Below are positions 33,954 to 45,567 of a stretch of DNA of 64,000 nt, piece by piece (within the stretch, counting starts at the first letter, position 1; every line of letters starts with the position of its first letter). The position numbers were made by a program, and so were the translations under genes. The stretch lies in assembly GCF_045679555.1 (NCBI RefSeq), contig NC_092098.1, positions 19,684,038 to 19,748,037 on the forward strand, written 5' to 3'. This DNA comes from Salvelinus alpinus. Lineage: Eukaryota; Chordata; Actinopteri; Salmoniformes; Salmonidae. The notes under the pieces are model-generated. The model searched no databases. It was not told the origin of the DNA and saw nothing but the letters and a program-made list of their open reading frames with translations.

Positions 33954-35719
33954 ATGGAAACTTACCACGCTGCACATTGGTCCTCCGATCCTTCTCGCCT
34001 CTCCTCGTCTGAGGAGGAGGACGACTTAGACTGCCGTTACAAAACCACCCACCTAACTTGGACCAAGCAGCGTGGCTACGGGCAGCAGCAGCGGCCCACT
34101 ACACAGGACTCCTGGACATGGGAGGAAATTATGAACGGTAAAGGACCCTGGGCTAAGGTTGGAAAGGATTGCCTCCCATGGGAACAGCTGGAGGCAGCTA
34201 GGAGAGCAGAGGCAACCGGAGAGAGGAACCGGCGTTATGAAGGTACGCGGCTAGCACGGAAACCCGAGAAGAAATCCCAAAAATTTCTTGGGGGGTGGCT
34301 AAAGGGTAGTGTGGCGAAGGCAGGTAGGAAACCTGCGCCCACTTCCCATGCTTACCGTGGAGAGCGGGAGTACGGGCAGACACCGTGTTATGCGGAAGAG
34401 CGCACGGTGTCTCCTGTATGTGTGCATAGCCCGGTGCGGGTTATTCCACCTCCCCGCACTGGCCGGGCTAGATTGAGCATTGAGCCAAGTGTCATGAAGC
34501 CGACTCAACATATCTGGCCTCCAGTACGTCTCCTCGGGCCGGTGTACATGGCACCAGCCTTACGCATGGTGTCCCCGGTTCGCCAACACAGCCCAGTGCG
34601 GGTTATTCCACCTCCCCGCACTGGTCGGGCTACGGGGAGCATTCAACCAGGTAAGGTTGGGCAGGCTCGGTGCTCAAGGGAGCCAGTACGCCTGCACGGT
34701 CCGGTATATCCGGCGCCACCTTCCCGCCCCAGCCCAGTACCACCAGTGCCTACACCACGCACCAAGCCTCCTGTGCGTCTTCAGAGCCCTGTACGCACTG
34801 TTCCTTTGTTCCTTCTCCCCGCACTCGCCCTGAGGTGCGTGCCCTCAGCCCGGTACCACCAGTGCCGGTACCACGCACCAGGCCTATAGTGCGCCTCGAG
34901 AGTCCAGTGTGCCCTGTTCCTGCTCCCCGCACTAGCTTTGAGGTGCGTGTCTCCAGTCCGGTACCACCAGTTCCGGCACCACGCACCAGGCTTACTGTGC
35001 GCCTCAGCAGGTCAGAGTCGGCCGTCTGCCCAACGCCGCCTGCACTGCTCGTCTGCTCAACGCCGTCTGAGCCATCTGCCTGCCCAGCGCCGTCTGAGCC
35101 ATCTGTCTGCCCAGCGCCGTCTGAGCCGCCCGTCTGCCCAGCGCCGTTAGAGCCGCCCGTCTGTCCCGAGCCGTTAGAGCCGCCCGTCTGTCCCGAGCCG
35201 TTAGAGCCGTCCGTCAGTCAGGAGCCGCTAGAGCCGTCCGTCAGTCAGGAGCTGCCAGAGCCGCCAGCCAGTCAGGAGCTGCCAGAGCCGCCAGCCAGTC
35301 AGGAGCTGCCAGAGCCGCCAGCCAGTCAGGAGCTGCCTTCCAGTCATGAGCTGCCCTCCAGTCATGAGCTGCCCTCCAGTCATGAGCTGCCCTCCAGTCA
35401 TGAGCTGCCCTTCAGTCATGAGCTGCCCTTCAGTCATGAGCTGCCCTCCAGTCATGAGCTGCCCTCCAGTCATGAGCTGCCCGCCAGTCATGAGCTGCCC
35501 GCCAGTCATGAGCTGCCCTCCAGTCATGAGCTGCCCTCCAGTCATGAGCTGCCCTTAAGTAATGAGCTGCCCTTCAGTCATGAGCTGCCCTTCAGTCATG
35601 AGCTGCCCTTCAGTCATGAGCTGCCCTTCAGTCATGAGCTGCCCTTCAGTCATGAGCTGCTACTCAGTCCGGAGCTGCCACTCAGTCCGGAGCTGCCACT
35701 CAGGACCTCTCTGTCCTGA
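33954..35719 (+). pseudogene. proline-rich ORF of LTR element B, one frameshift
   Basis: Starts METYHAAHWSSDPSRLSSSE in the 5' LTR, matching the start of the ORF of element A (SSSEEE, then TQDSWTWEEIMNGKGPWAKV). It runs in one frame to 34889 through YRGEREYGQTPCYAEERTVS, PVRVIPPPRTGRARLS and MVSPVRQHSPVRVIPPPRTG. A -1 shift in the overlap (34670-34889) continues it to 35719 as proline blocks (VPAPRTRLTVRL, CPAPSEPSVCPAPSEPPV) and finally about eighteen SHELPS units. Function unknown; no enzyme motif is present. Confidence 0.6.
35336..35662 (+). repeat. 18-bp coding minisatellite in element B
   Basis: About eighteen copies of CAGTCATGAGCTGCCCTC, each coding Ser-His-Glu-Leu-Pro-Ser, with Ser/Phe/Ala changes at the last codon. 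Confidence 0.93.
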
Positions 35720-37312
35720 GCTACCTCTCTGTCCTGAGCTACCTCTCTGTCCTGAGCTGTCTCCTCTATCTAGGGGGGACCTTTGTGAAGGTTCCTAGAC
35801 CAGGGTCGGGGGCGAGGGTCGCCACTCAAAGGACGCTAAGGAGGGGGACAAAGACAATGGTGGAGTGGTGTCCTGCGCCGGAGCCGCCACCGCGGACAGA
35901 TGCCCACCCAGACCCTCCTCTTGAGTTTTAGGGGTGCGTTCGGAGTCCGCACCTCAGGAGGGGGGTACTGTAACGTCCTGACCAGAGTTCTTATGTGTTG
36001 TGCTTGTTTTAGTGTTGGTCAGGACGTGAGCTGGGTGGGCATTCTATGTTGTGTGTCTAGTTTGTCTGTTTCTGTGTTCAGCCTAATATGGTTCTCAATC
36101 AGAGGCAGCTGTCAATCGTTGTCCCTGATTGAGAATCATATATAGGTGGCTTGTTTTGTGTTGGGATTTTGTGGGTGGTTGTTTTCTGTGTCAGTGTTTG
36201 TACCACACGGGACTGTTACGGTTAGTTCTTTTGTTATTTTGTAATTGTATATTGTTTTCGTCCATATTAAATCATGGAAACTTACCACGCTGCACATTGG
36301 TCCTCCGATCCTTCTCGCATCTCCTCGTCTGAGGAGGAGGACGACTTAGACTGCCGCTACCCTACCATTATTCTGACATTTCACATTCTTAAATTAAAGT
36401 GGTGATCCTAACTGACCTAAGACAGGGAATTTTTACTAGGATTAAATGTCAGGAATTGTGAAAAACTTAGTTTAAATGTATTTAGCTAAGGTGTATGTTA
36501 ACTTCCGACTTCAACTGTATAACACACTGTGGCTGAGGAAAGGCACTACTCCCAATATAAGTGAACCCCATATCAATGTAGTTCTCATCATATTTGCGCC
36601 TCTTCGATGGTCCAACATCCCTGTCTGTTGTTCGTTGCTTTCCTGGATAAGGTGGCAGTAGCTCTTCGGCTGCATCAGATTCACAACTGTCAGTGTACAT
36701 GCTAGCTGGGCTAACAACAAAATTATTACTGATGCTAGCATTGGATGTGCTCGTGGAAGTAGAACAACTTGTGTCGTCGACAAGTGTAGTACTACTACCA
36801 GTCGAGCTGATATGTGTCTCTATGGACGCGGGCCTTACTTAAAAAAAAAACATTTATAAATTTCTTTTCGAAAAAATCGCACCCAAATGTATAGCCCTGT
36901 TGGAAAATATAAAATGGGCTGTTTCAAAATGTGAAGAAAAAAAAAGATTTAAAAAATCTGATTTTTTAAATGTGAATCACATTTTTATTTGGCGTACCCC
37001 ACAACGTGCTTAGTCATTGCCGATAATGATGGGAAAAACACTGGACCTGAGGATTTATGGTGGATATGGACCATATGGTTCAGTTACTCTCATCTGTAAC
37101 AGGTGATGTATCCTTTAGAAAGGAGGGGGGACTGTCTAGGGCATACACTATATGTTCCTCTCCCTCACATGACCTTGTAAGATGTATCTCATCTCTCAAT
37201 ACATCCCACACGTATCCCTACAACCTCCCCTACCACTCCCCCAACAACAACCACTGAGGAGCAACTCACATCTCTCCATTTTGCCTCCTTCTCTCCTCCG
37301 GTTCCCCCAGTA

Positions 37313-38034
37313 TGATCAGTGGTGAAAAAAGTACCCAATTATCATACTTGAGTAAAAGTATAAATAATTTCAAATTCCTTATATTAGCCAAACCAGACAG
37401 CAGGATTTGCTTGTTTTTTTAAATTTAGGATAGCCACACTCCAACACTCAGACAACAGTTACAAATGAACAGTGATGGAAAAAGTACCCAATTGTCATAC
37501 TTGAGTAAAAGTAAAGATACCTTAATAAAAAAAGACTCAAGTAAAAGTGAAAGTCATCTAGTAAAATACTACTTGAGTATAAAAAGTATCTGGTTTTAAA
37601 TCTACTTAAGTATCAAAAGTAAATGTAATTGCTAAAATATACTTCAGTATAAAAAGTAAAAGTATAAATCATTTCAAAATCCTTACATTAAAACAACCAG
37701 ACGGCACAGTTTTCTTGTTTTTAACATTTACAGATAGCCAGGGGCACACTCCACACTCACACATAATTTACAAACTAAGCATTTGTGTTTAGTGAGTCCG
37801 TCAGATCAGAGGCAGTAGGGGTGACCAGGCATGTTCTCTTGATAAACATGTGAATTTGAAAATGTTTCTGTCTTGCTAAGTATTCAAAATGTAACGAGTA
37901 CTTTTGGGTGTCAGGGAAAATGTATGGAGTAAAAAGTATATGGTTTTCTTTAGGAATATAGTGGAGTAAAAGTAAAAGTTGTCAAAAATACAAATAGTAA
38001 AGTAAAGTACAGATACCCCAAAAAACGACTCAAG
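37313..38034 (-). repeat. AGTAAAAGTA-rich transposon remnant, cut by Tc1
   Basis: Many AAAGTA and ACTTGAGTAAAAGT motifs, and a start GTGGTGAAAAAAGTACCCAA that recurs in part at 37472, mark an abundant teleost non-autonomous DNA repeat. The right end (AAAGTACAGATACCCCAAAA) is cut off at 38035 by the next element. Probably hAT-related by memory; the class is not proven. Confidence 0.5.
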
Positions 38035-38036
38035 TA

Positions 38037-39470
38037 AACTCAGCAAAAAAATAAATGTCCCTTTTTCAGGACCCTGTCTTTCAAAGATAATTCGTAAAAA
38101 TCCAAATAACTTCACAGATCTTCATTGTAAAGGGTTTAAACACTGTTTCTCATGCTTGTTCAATGAACCATAATCAATTAATGAACATGCACCTGTGGAA
38201 CGGTCGTTAAGACACTAACAGCTTACAGACGGTAGGCAATGAAGGTCACAGTTATGAAAACTTAGGACACTAAAAAGGCCTTTCTACTGACTCTGAAAAA
38301 CACCAAAGGAAAGATGCCCAGGGTCCCTGCTCATCTGCATGAACGTGCCTTAGGCATGCTGCAAGGACACATGAGGACTGCAGATGTGGCCGTACTGTGA
38401 GATGCCTAAGACAGCGCTACAGGGAGATAGGACGGACAGCTGATCGTCCTCGCAGTGGCAGACCATGTGTAACAACGCTTGCACAGGATCGGTACATCCG
38501 AACATCACACCTGCGGGACAGGTACAGGATGGCAACAACAACTGCCCGAGTTACAACAGGAATGCACAATCCCACACAAACGCACAGAACGGGACTACCG
38601 AGTGCTGAAGCTCGTAGCGTGTAAAAATCATCTGTTCTCGGTTGCAACACTCACTGCCAAGTTTCATACTGCCTCTGTAAGCAACATCGGCACAAGAACT
38701 GTTTCACAGGAGCTTCGTGAAATGGGTTTCCATGGCCGAGCAGCCGCATACAGGCCTAAGATCACCATGCGCAATGCCAAGTGTCCTCTGGAGTGGTGTA
38801 AAGCTTGCCACCAATGGACTCTGGAGCAGTGGAAACACGTTCTCTGGTGTGTTGAATCACGCTTCACCATCTGGCAGTCCGACGGACGAAACTGGGTTTG
38901 GCGGATGCCAGGAGAACGTTACCTGCACCAATGCATAGTGCCAACTGTACATTTTGGTGGAGGAGGAATAATGGTCTGGGGCTGTTTTTCATGGTTCGGG
39001 CTAGGCCCCTTGGTTTCAGTTAAGGAAAATCTTAACGCTACAGAATACAATTACATTCTATACGATTCTGTTATTCTAGCTATGTGGCAACAGTTTGGGG
39101 AAGGGCCTTTCCTGTTTCAGCATGACAATGCCCCTGTGCACAAAGCGAGGTCCCATATAGAAATGCTTTTTCGAGATCGGAGTGGAAGAACTTGACTGGT
39201 CTGCACAGAGCCCTGATCTCAACACCATCAAACACCTTTGGGATGATTTGGAATGCCGACTGCGAGCCAGACCTAATCGCCCTACATCTGTGCCCAACCT
39301 CACGAATGCTCTTTTGGCTAAATGGAAGTCCCCGCAACAATGTCCCAACATCTAGTGGAAGACTTCCCAGAAGAGTGGAGGTTGTTATAGCAGCACAGGG
39401 GGGACCAACTACATATGCCCATGAGTTTTGAATGAGATGTTTGACGATCAGGTGTCCACATACATGTAGT
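38037..39470 (+). mobile_element. chimeric Tc1-like element from two families
   Basis: The left end AACTCAGCAAAAAA and the DNA-binding code ([36 protein letters not shown]) belong to the family at 10836-14894. From about 38570 on, the sequence is that of a different family ([59 protein letters not shown]), with a frame open at 38479-39195, and the right end is GGTGTCCACATACATGTAGT, not the partner of the left end. The first catalytic site reads WCVESRF in place of WSDESRF. The element is inactive. Confidence 0.75.
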
Positions 39471-39486
39471 ATATATCCTCTCTCCT

Positions 39487-39693
<207 letters not shown>

Positions 39694-39999
39694 ATTGCTT
39701 GAGTTAAACAGTGTCTCTATTTAATACTGTATCTCTGTACCGGGATCCTGTGTTGCTCTGACTAGTAAACCCATACTATTCCTTCTAGAATCCCCTCATT
39801 AGAAGCAGGAGCCTCTAGAATCCAAAAGCACAGAGTGTGGTACCCTAGTACAAAACGGCACACCAACTAAGCATTTGATGTCTTTTGGACATATTTTTTT
39901 GGTCCTCCATCTTTTTTTGGTGCGGTCCGGCCCAGCCTTGATTTCAACGTCCACGGATGTTGATTTTTGTTCCGGACCGGACCAAATCTAAACCAATCA

Positions 40000-40345
40000 T
40001 AGACGTATTGTATTGTACCCTACTTTACTCTAATGTACTCTACTCTACTGAATTAAACTATACTGTTCTGTTGTGTACTGTACTCTACTCTACTGCACTC
40101 TACTAAATTAAACTGTACTGTGCCGTACTGTACTCTACTGAATTAAACTATACTACTACACTGTACTGTACTTTATTGTACTCTAATGAATTAAACTCTA
40201 CTGTACTGTACCATACTGTACTCTACTGAATAAAACTCTACTCTCCTGTACTGTACCATACCGTACTGAACTGTACTGTACTCTTCTGTGTTTTAGTCTG
40301 CTCTGCTGTACTAAACTGTGCTGTACTGTACTGTGATGATCAAAC
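40000..40345. repeat. irregular TACTG/TACTC minisatellite
   Basis: Repeats built on TACTGTACTCTACTGAATTA with a long period near 30-60 bp, much decayed. Confidence 0.8.
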
Positions 40346-40407
40346 TTGTGAAACATAGACTAGACGTCTATGATTCGTTCAGATTTGGATCTGGTCCGCA
40401 TCTAGTT

Positions 40408-40475
40408 TGTTTTACATTTACACTTTGGTCATTCAGCAGACGCTCTTATCCAGAGTGACTAACAGTCAGTGTATT
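40408..40475. repeat. widespread teleost repeat fragment
   Basis: TTTACATTTACACTTTGGTC, ATTCAGCAGACGCTCTTATC and CAGAGTGACT form a block that I remember from many teleost genomes. Only the conserved core is kept. Confidence 0.5.
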
Positions 40476-40825
40476 CAACTAAGGTATACTGTATAAACAT
40501 TATGTATAAATACATAAGACGTATTTTTGACGTCCGGAAAATATGTCTTCCAACCTTTCATTCAGCACCTGAAATGCATGTGATGTCTGGAAAAGACATC
40601 TAAAATAAGTATTTTCAACACCATTTTTCTTACTTGGCACTTTCCTCTCTCTGTATTTTAGCCTTCCGCCCCAATCTCACCCTCATTGCTCCTGAACAGC
40701 ATGTGCTATATTGTTCCAGAACAGCATGTGCTACATTGTTCACAGTGTCAGTAACCAGTTTTCCGTTCTTTCTTCCATATCAGGGGTGTAGTGGAGGGTA
40801 TACCCAGGTATAGAATGGTGGTGCT

Positions 40826-41262
40826 GGGGCCTCCCGAGTGGCGCAGTGGTCTAAGGCACTGCATCGCAGTGCCACTAGAGATTCTGGGTTGGAGTCCAGG
40901 CTCTGTCGCAGCCGGCCGCGACCGAGCGGCCCATGGGGCGGCGCACAATTGGCCCAGCGTCGTCTGGGTTAGGGAGGGTTTGGCCGGCAGGGATATCCTT
41001 GTCTCATCACGCACTAGCAACTCCTGTGGCGGGCCTGGGAGCAGTGCACGCTGACACTGTCGCCAGGTATACAGTGTTTCCTCCGACACATTGGTGCGGC
41101 TGGCTTCCGGGTTGGATGGGCATTGTGTCAAGAAGCAGTGCGGCTAGGTTGGGTTGTGTTTCAGAGGACGCATGGCTCTCGACCTTCGCCTCTCCCGAGT
41201 CCGTACGTGAGTTGCAGCGATGAGACAAGACTGTAACTACTACCAATTGGGGAGAAAAAAGG
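40826..41262 (+). mobile_element. complete tRNA-derived SINE
   Basis: The head carries an A box (GTGGCGCAGTGGTCTAAGGC) and a B box (GGTTGGAGTCC). A GC-rich body (GGGGCGGCGCACAATTGGCC) follows, and the element ends with AATTGGGGAGAAAAAAGGGG and TAAAAAATAAGGAGGAGGAG as the tail. At about 430 bp it is the longest SINE here. Confidence 0.8.
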
Positions 41263-42743
41263 GGTAAAAAATAAGGAGGAGGAGGAGTCTACCATGTCCA
41301 GATGCAACTTCACTATTCATTTTCAGGATTCAGGTTATTTCAAACACCATTTTAAGCTTTGTTTTACTATTGACAGTAACAGCTGATTTCAGAGTTGTAT
41401 ATCAATTAGCGCTCCTTAAATATTTGTCATCTGATGTATTCGTTTCAGTCTCTGAATTGTTTAATCAAACTTTTCGCCGCCAGTTCCTGATATCAGGGCA
41501 TAAAAACTACAATCTGTGTCCTGAATTATCCTAGTGTGCTCCCAGCTATATCCTGTCCCGAATTTGTTTTCCCCGGTTTTCCTTGGCTAATCCACTGAGG
41601 CACAGAGTTTCTAAACCAAGGTGCAATACAGGAGACTTCTGGGAACGCTTGTGAAACAGACCAAGCCAGGGTTTGGGGTTTGAGAAGTCAATGAGAGAAG
41701 CGAAAAATGATTTCTTAGTTAATTTTCTCAAAATCTAAAGGCACAACCTAGATTCAAGCCAATGTCTTTAAACACTTTACTCCAACCTCGTGAAAGTGAC
41801 AAACTGACACGTTTTAATTTGTCAAAACAATTTAAATCAATGAGTGCCTTTGATTTGACAGCCTGCTCATGTGCAGTTCGGCGCTAGACGACCATTAGAC
41901 CCGATGACGTGTTGGTATGCATGAGTTTAGCTAGCCAACGTTGCCATGATATCTCTTACAAGTGTGATCAGGGATTTCTATTGGAGAAGCAGTTTTATCC
42001 TATCTTCATACTGTCTTTGACTGAGGTATAATAAGAACTGGAGACTGTGTCCAAGATGTCCACTTGTTAAGGTAATGGGTTGCATCCGGTTTATACAGAC
42101 CAACATTACATGTGCACTAGCACTCAGTGCGCATAGGGAGCAGCGCGAGTTGGGACAACATCATCCAAAAACATGGCAGACATTGGATGAATATAAAGGC
42201 CTCAGCGACAATTATTTTAATAATTCAATGGATGTTTTGTGCACAAAGGTGATGACAAAATTGTTTCGTCATTTTCTAATCTGACTTTCTATGTGGCCGT
42301 ATGGAAATGTTCTTTCTGGGCCGGGAGTCAGTTAAACTGCAGTAACGAATCAAAACCTTAGGAGTCGAAACCGTGCTTCTAGACCAGAACCCTGACCCCT
42401 TGGGCTAAACTAGCGGAACCATACAAGTTTTAGTCCTCATTGCCAAACTTCCTAAATACTGCATTCTCAACTTCAAAACCATTTTACTAGTTATACAATC
42501 ATGTAAGAAATTCGCTAGAAAGAATCTTTAAAATGATTAGTTTTTTTTAATAGTCATGACTGGTTTGAGCTATCTGTCATGTCGTAAGACTGCGGTGGCG
42601 AAGGATATCATTGCTACTTAAAGCGGATCCAAGTTCAGTTTTGAGATGCACCAGCGTCATTGGCATAGCGTTAGTTTGACATTTCTGACTGGTCTTGGAA
42701 CTGTGACAATGGGCAGTCTGTCCCCGCTTGGCACGGTGGGATA
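41263..42743. other. intergenic, no gene seen
   Basis: No coding, RNA or repeat feature was recognised; short open frames at 41546-41731 and 42075-42284 look random. Confidence 0.5.
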
Positions 42744-43535
42744 CAGTGCATTCGGAAAGTTTTCAGACCCCTAGACTTTTTCCACATTTTGTTACGTTAC
42801 AGCCTTATTCTAAAATGTATTAAATTGTTTTTCTCCCTCAATCTACACACAATAGCCCATAATGACAAAGCAAAAACAAGTTATTAGAAATGTTTGCAAA
42901 TGTATTAAAGATAGAAAACTGAAATATAACATTTACATATTTATTCAGACCCATTCTTTACTCAGTACTTTGAAGCACCTTTGGCAGCGATTACAGCCTC
43001 AAGTCTTATTGCGTATATGCCAAGCTACAAACTTGGCACACCTTTATTTGGGGAGTTTCTCTCATTCTTCTCTGCAGATCCTCTCAAACTGTCAGGTTGG
43101 ACGGGGAGCGCCACTGCACAGCTATTTTCAGGTCTCTCCAGAGATGTTCGATTGGGTTCAAGTCTGGGCTCTGGCTAGGCCACTCAAGGACATGCAGAGA
43201 CTTATCCCGAAGCCACTCCTGCAGTGTCTTGACTGTGTGCTTAGGGTTGTTGTCCTGTTGTGAGGTGAACCTTCACCCCAGTCTGAGGTCATGGAAACAG
43301 CATGCACCTGGTCTCAATTTCGAGTCTCATAGCAAAAGGTCTGAATAGTTATGTAAATAAGGTATTTCTGTTTTTTTTTGGTTTTTAATACATTTGCAAA
43401 CATTTCTAAAAACCTGTTTTTGCTTTGTCATTATGAGGTATTGTGTGTAGATTAATGAGGAAATGTTTTATTTAATAAATTTTAGAATAAGGCTGTAACG
43501 TAACAAAATGTGGAAAAGGGGAAGGTGTCTGAATG
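42744..43535 (-). mobile_element. Tc1-like element, internally deleted
   Basis: Left end CAGTGCATTCGGAAAGTTTT after TA; sub-terminal inverted repeats around 42780-42940 and 43340-43530 (TTTTTCCACATTTTGTTACG and its complement). Between them only the C-terminal end of the transposase is kept, on the minus strand (about 43260-42960). The extreme right end is lost at 43535. Same family as 3635-5253. Confidence 0.75.
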
Positions 43536-43537
43536 TA

Positions 43538-43615
43538 CATCAGTCATCTATCCACTATGCCCACATGGCACTGAGCCACCAGTGCCATGTGGGCATAGTA
43601 GATAGATGACTGATG
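43538..43615. other. 36-bp inverted repeat, hairpin with 6-nt loop
   Basis: Arms 43538-43573 and 43580-43615 (CATCAGTCATCTATCCACTA...) are complementary with one mismatch around the loop AGCCAC. Confidence 0.9.
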
Positions 43616-45567
43616 TAGCATGGTCATCAGATACGGTACAACATCAAACAGTTTTTTTAAGTGGTAGAGTAAATCCATGTAAAATGTCAATTGAAAGTTC
43701 TCACTGAAGGGTTCAACAATATGTACTACAACAACCTCCATTTCATACGATTGATACGATATGATGGTGTCAGTGCCACACTCTTGAATATGCCCTGTCA
43801 GCCTGTCTCACTGCCCAACTATATCTGTAATTGTGCATTCAGGGTTGGCACAGAATGTGGAGCTGGGTCACCGTCCTACACCACTACATGCCCTCTGACC
43901 CCCACCAACTGACCTAGTAAAGACTGGGGGCTGATGGTGGAAGTTTTCTGTAAGCTCACATGTGATACGGGCTGTGGGTACCTGGGGAGAGCTGGCGGCT
44001 GGGTAGCCAGCAGATTCCTACCCCACCGTCAGCTTGTTTACACTGAGCTGCATTGTGGTGTGAACACCATCATGTGCAACTCAATAACGTGACTTGGCAG
44101 AAAGCACCCCATATCCCACAGGCTACGTGTTTGATACAGCCTCGTGCATCTGAAAACAGGAACATTGTCTGGTATGTCTAGGAACCTGGCTGGGTAGTCA
44201 GCAGATTCTTACCCCACCATCAGCTTGTTTACACATCAGTGACCTCTAACCTAGTCTATGCTGCAGACATCCCTTCAAGCTCTCTCTCACTCTGAGACAA
44301 TTGCCAACAAACTGATTACACTTTATTTTTCTATTTTGTGTTGTGCTCATACAAAGGTGTTAGTTGTCTTCATGCGTGAGAGCTTTGCTGGGGGGCCAGT
44401 GGCTTGAAACTTGATCCCAGATATTTCCATGAAGCCTTAACTCACCCCTCTTAGTAAACAACTTACAGCATATTAGGTACATGTCACAAGGTGGAAAAAT
44501 GAACAGGTTCTTAGGATCTGGGTTGAGCAGTTGAGTGACGTAGAGACAAAGGATCAGTTTCAAAACATTTATTTTAGGGCCTGATTCTTTCCATAACTTA
44601 ACAATCTTCTGCTGCTCCATTACATTGTATCAATAAATTGCTTTTAAAACTATGCAAACCTAAACCATCTCACACATAGCCCAGCAAACAGTAACCTGCC
44701 AGACCTCTGGACTGCATCACTTCCCATGGGCAGCACCCTAAAACACAGAAAAAACAGGGTTTAAATACATGCTACCTGTAAAATCAATCAGTCCATTATC
44801 CAATCAAATCGCTCATTTAGTCAATAAGGGAACTTGTCAAACCTGTGAGGCTATGACACAAGGTGACAGTGCTCAAGGTTTGTAAAGTATTTGAACTGAT
44901 AATATCTTACTTTGCAGTTTGCATATATAGACCATAGGTCATGTTCTGATCTCTTATGTCCATAGAGGGAGCAGGTGTACATGTATATCATACTATCTGA
45001 GAAATGAATTGCAGTCAAAGGAGGCCTCACACAAAAACCCACCCTCACACAAACGTCCAAATATCTCAGTCACACGGCAGTTTTCCGTCAGGTCAGTGGG
45101 CTTTACTAACCTCATAAGGATGTACTGACCGATATATTTATAGTGATGTAGGAATGATCTATTTCACCAGCCTGAGCCAGAGTACATAGTAGACTGAGGG
45201 AGGAGGGGAACGAGACATCTGGTGGCTGTGTGAGGCAGCCATGTCTGGAATCAGTTTCAGTTTTATAAGAGAAGAGAAGTGGGGGCAGGGCAGGCTTGTG
45301 AGCGAGAGGGTAGGGTGGCTGTTTACCAGAGTGTGTGCGTAAAGGTCATAGGATGTGTCAAGGAAACTGGTTCCAGCCAGAGAGAGAGAGAAGACATGCA
45401 GGTGGCATCAGAAACTCAGTCTCTCCTCCCCTGTAGTAACGTGTCACAGTGTGCCCAAACTACAGTACATGCCTGTGATTCCTGTGGTCGTGCCTTGTGG
45501 AGCTTGAACAAAGGCAGAGCTATGGTGTAGTGGTGTGTTCCAGTGCTATTGGGTGGCAGTTGAGTTT
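43616..45567. other. intergenic with one imperfect local duplication
   Basis: A block of about 50 bp (GCTGGGTAGCCAGCAGATTC, TACCCCACCGTCAGCTTGTT) at about 43998 recurs at about 44190 with small changes. Otherwise nothing was recognised. Confidence 0.5.

Larger units (their letters stand above)
33656..36361 (+). mobile_element. non-autonomous LTR retrotransposon B
   Basis: A 2706-bp element flanked by CTACC (33651-33655 and 36362-36366). LTRs are 33656-34041 (386 bp) and 35969-36361 (393 bp), TGTAACGTCCTGACC...CCGTTACA, with the last bases of the 3' LTR changed to CTACC. A purine tract AGGAGGGGGGTAC precedes the 3' LTR, like that of the Ty3 element. It shares LTR blocks, the internal hairpin and protein order with element A, but is clearly a different family. 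There is no reverse transcriptase or integrase. Confidence 0.88.
24246..36517 (+). mobile_element. Tc1-like transposon containing three LTR elements
   Basis: Left end CAGTTGAAGTCGGAAGTTTA and right end TAACTTCCGACTTCAACTG, with TA on each side (24244-24245 and 36518-36519). It entered the BED zinc-finger codons of the hAT gene. Pieces of the Tc1 itself are 24246-24337, 29752-29873, 32406-33655 and 36362-36517. Subtracting the three inner elements and their 5-bp target repeats leaves 1605 bp, the normal length of a Tc1 element. Confidence 0.92.
23025..37043 (-). mobile_element. ZBED-type hAT transposon, split and internally deleted
   Basis: The left end CAGTGGTTCCCAAACCTTTT and right end ...GGGAAAAACACTG bracket a hAT element on the minus strand. 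Its first half is at 36519-36840 (a leader, then KRRKYDENYIDMGFTYIGSS and FPQPQCVI). The reading resumes at 24243 with CAKVLSHNSIKPSLLRRHLE and TKHANLKNKPREFF, completing a BED zinc finger (C-x2-C, H-x4-H). Then follow EASYMVSYRVARTGKPHT near 24050, TRLAYLGDVFSHLNDLNLG near 23930, and the C-terminal dimerisation block LPDFWIGLRSEYPALANRAV near 23590. The middle of the transposase, with most of the DDE core, is missing between IVEDLIL and FLTRLAY. Stops and frameshifts abound. No 8-bp target duplication could be matched, so the outer limits are approximate. Confidence 0.75.

Noticed and set aside
35228..35545. Minus-strand frame of MTGGQL repeats
   Set aside because: Antisense shadow of the 18-bp SHELPS minisatellite.
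41546..42284. Small open frames in the 41-42 kb gap
   Set aside because: Under 70 codons, no splice-site context and no recognisable content.
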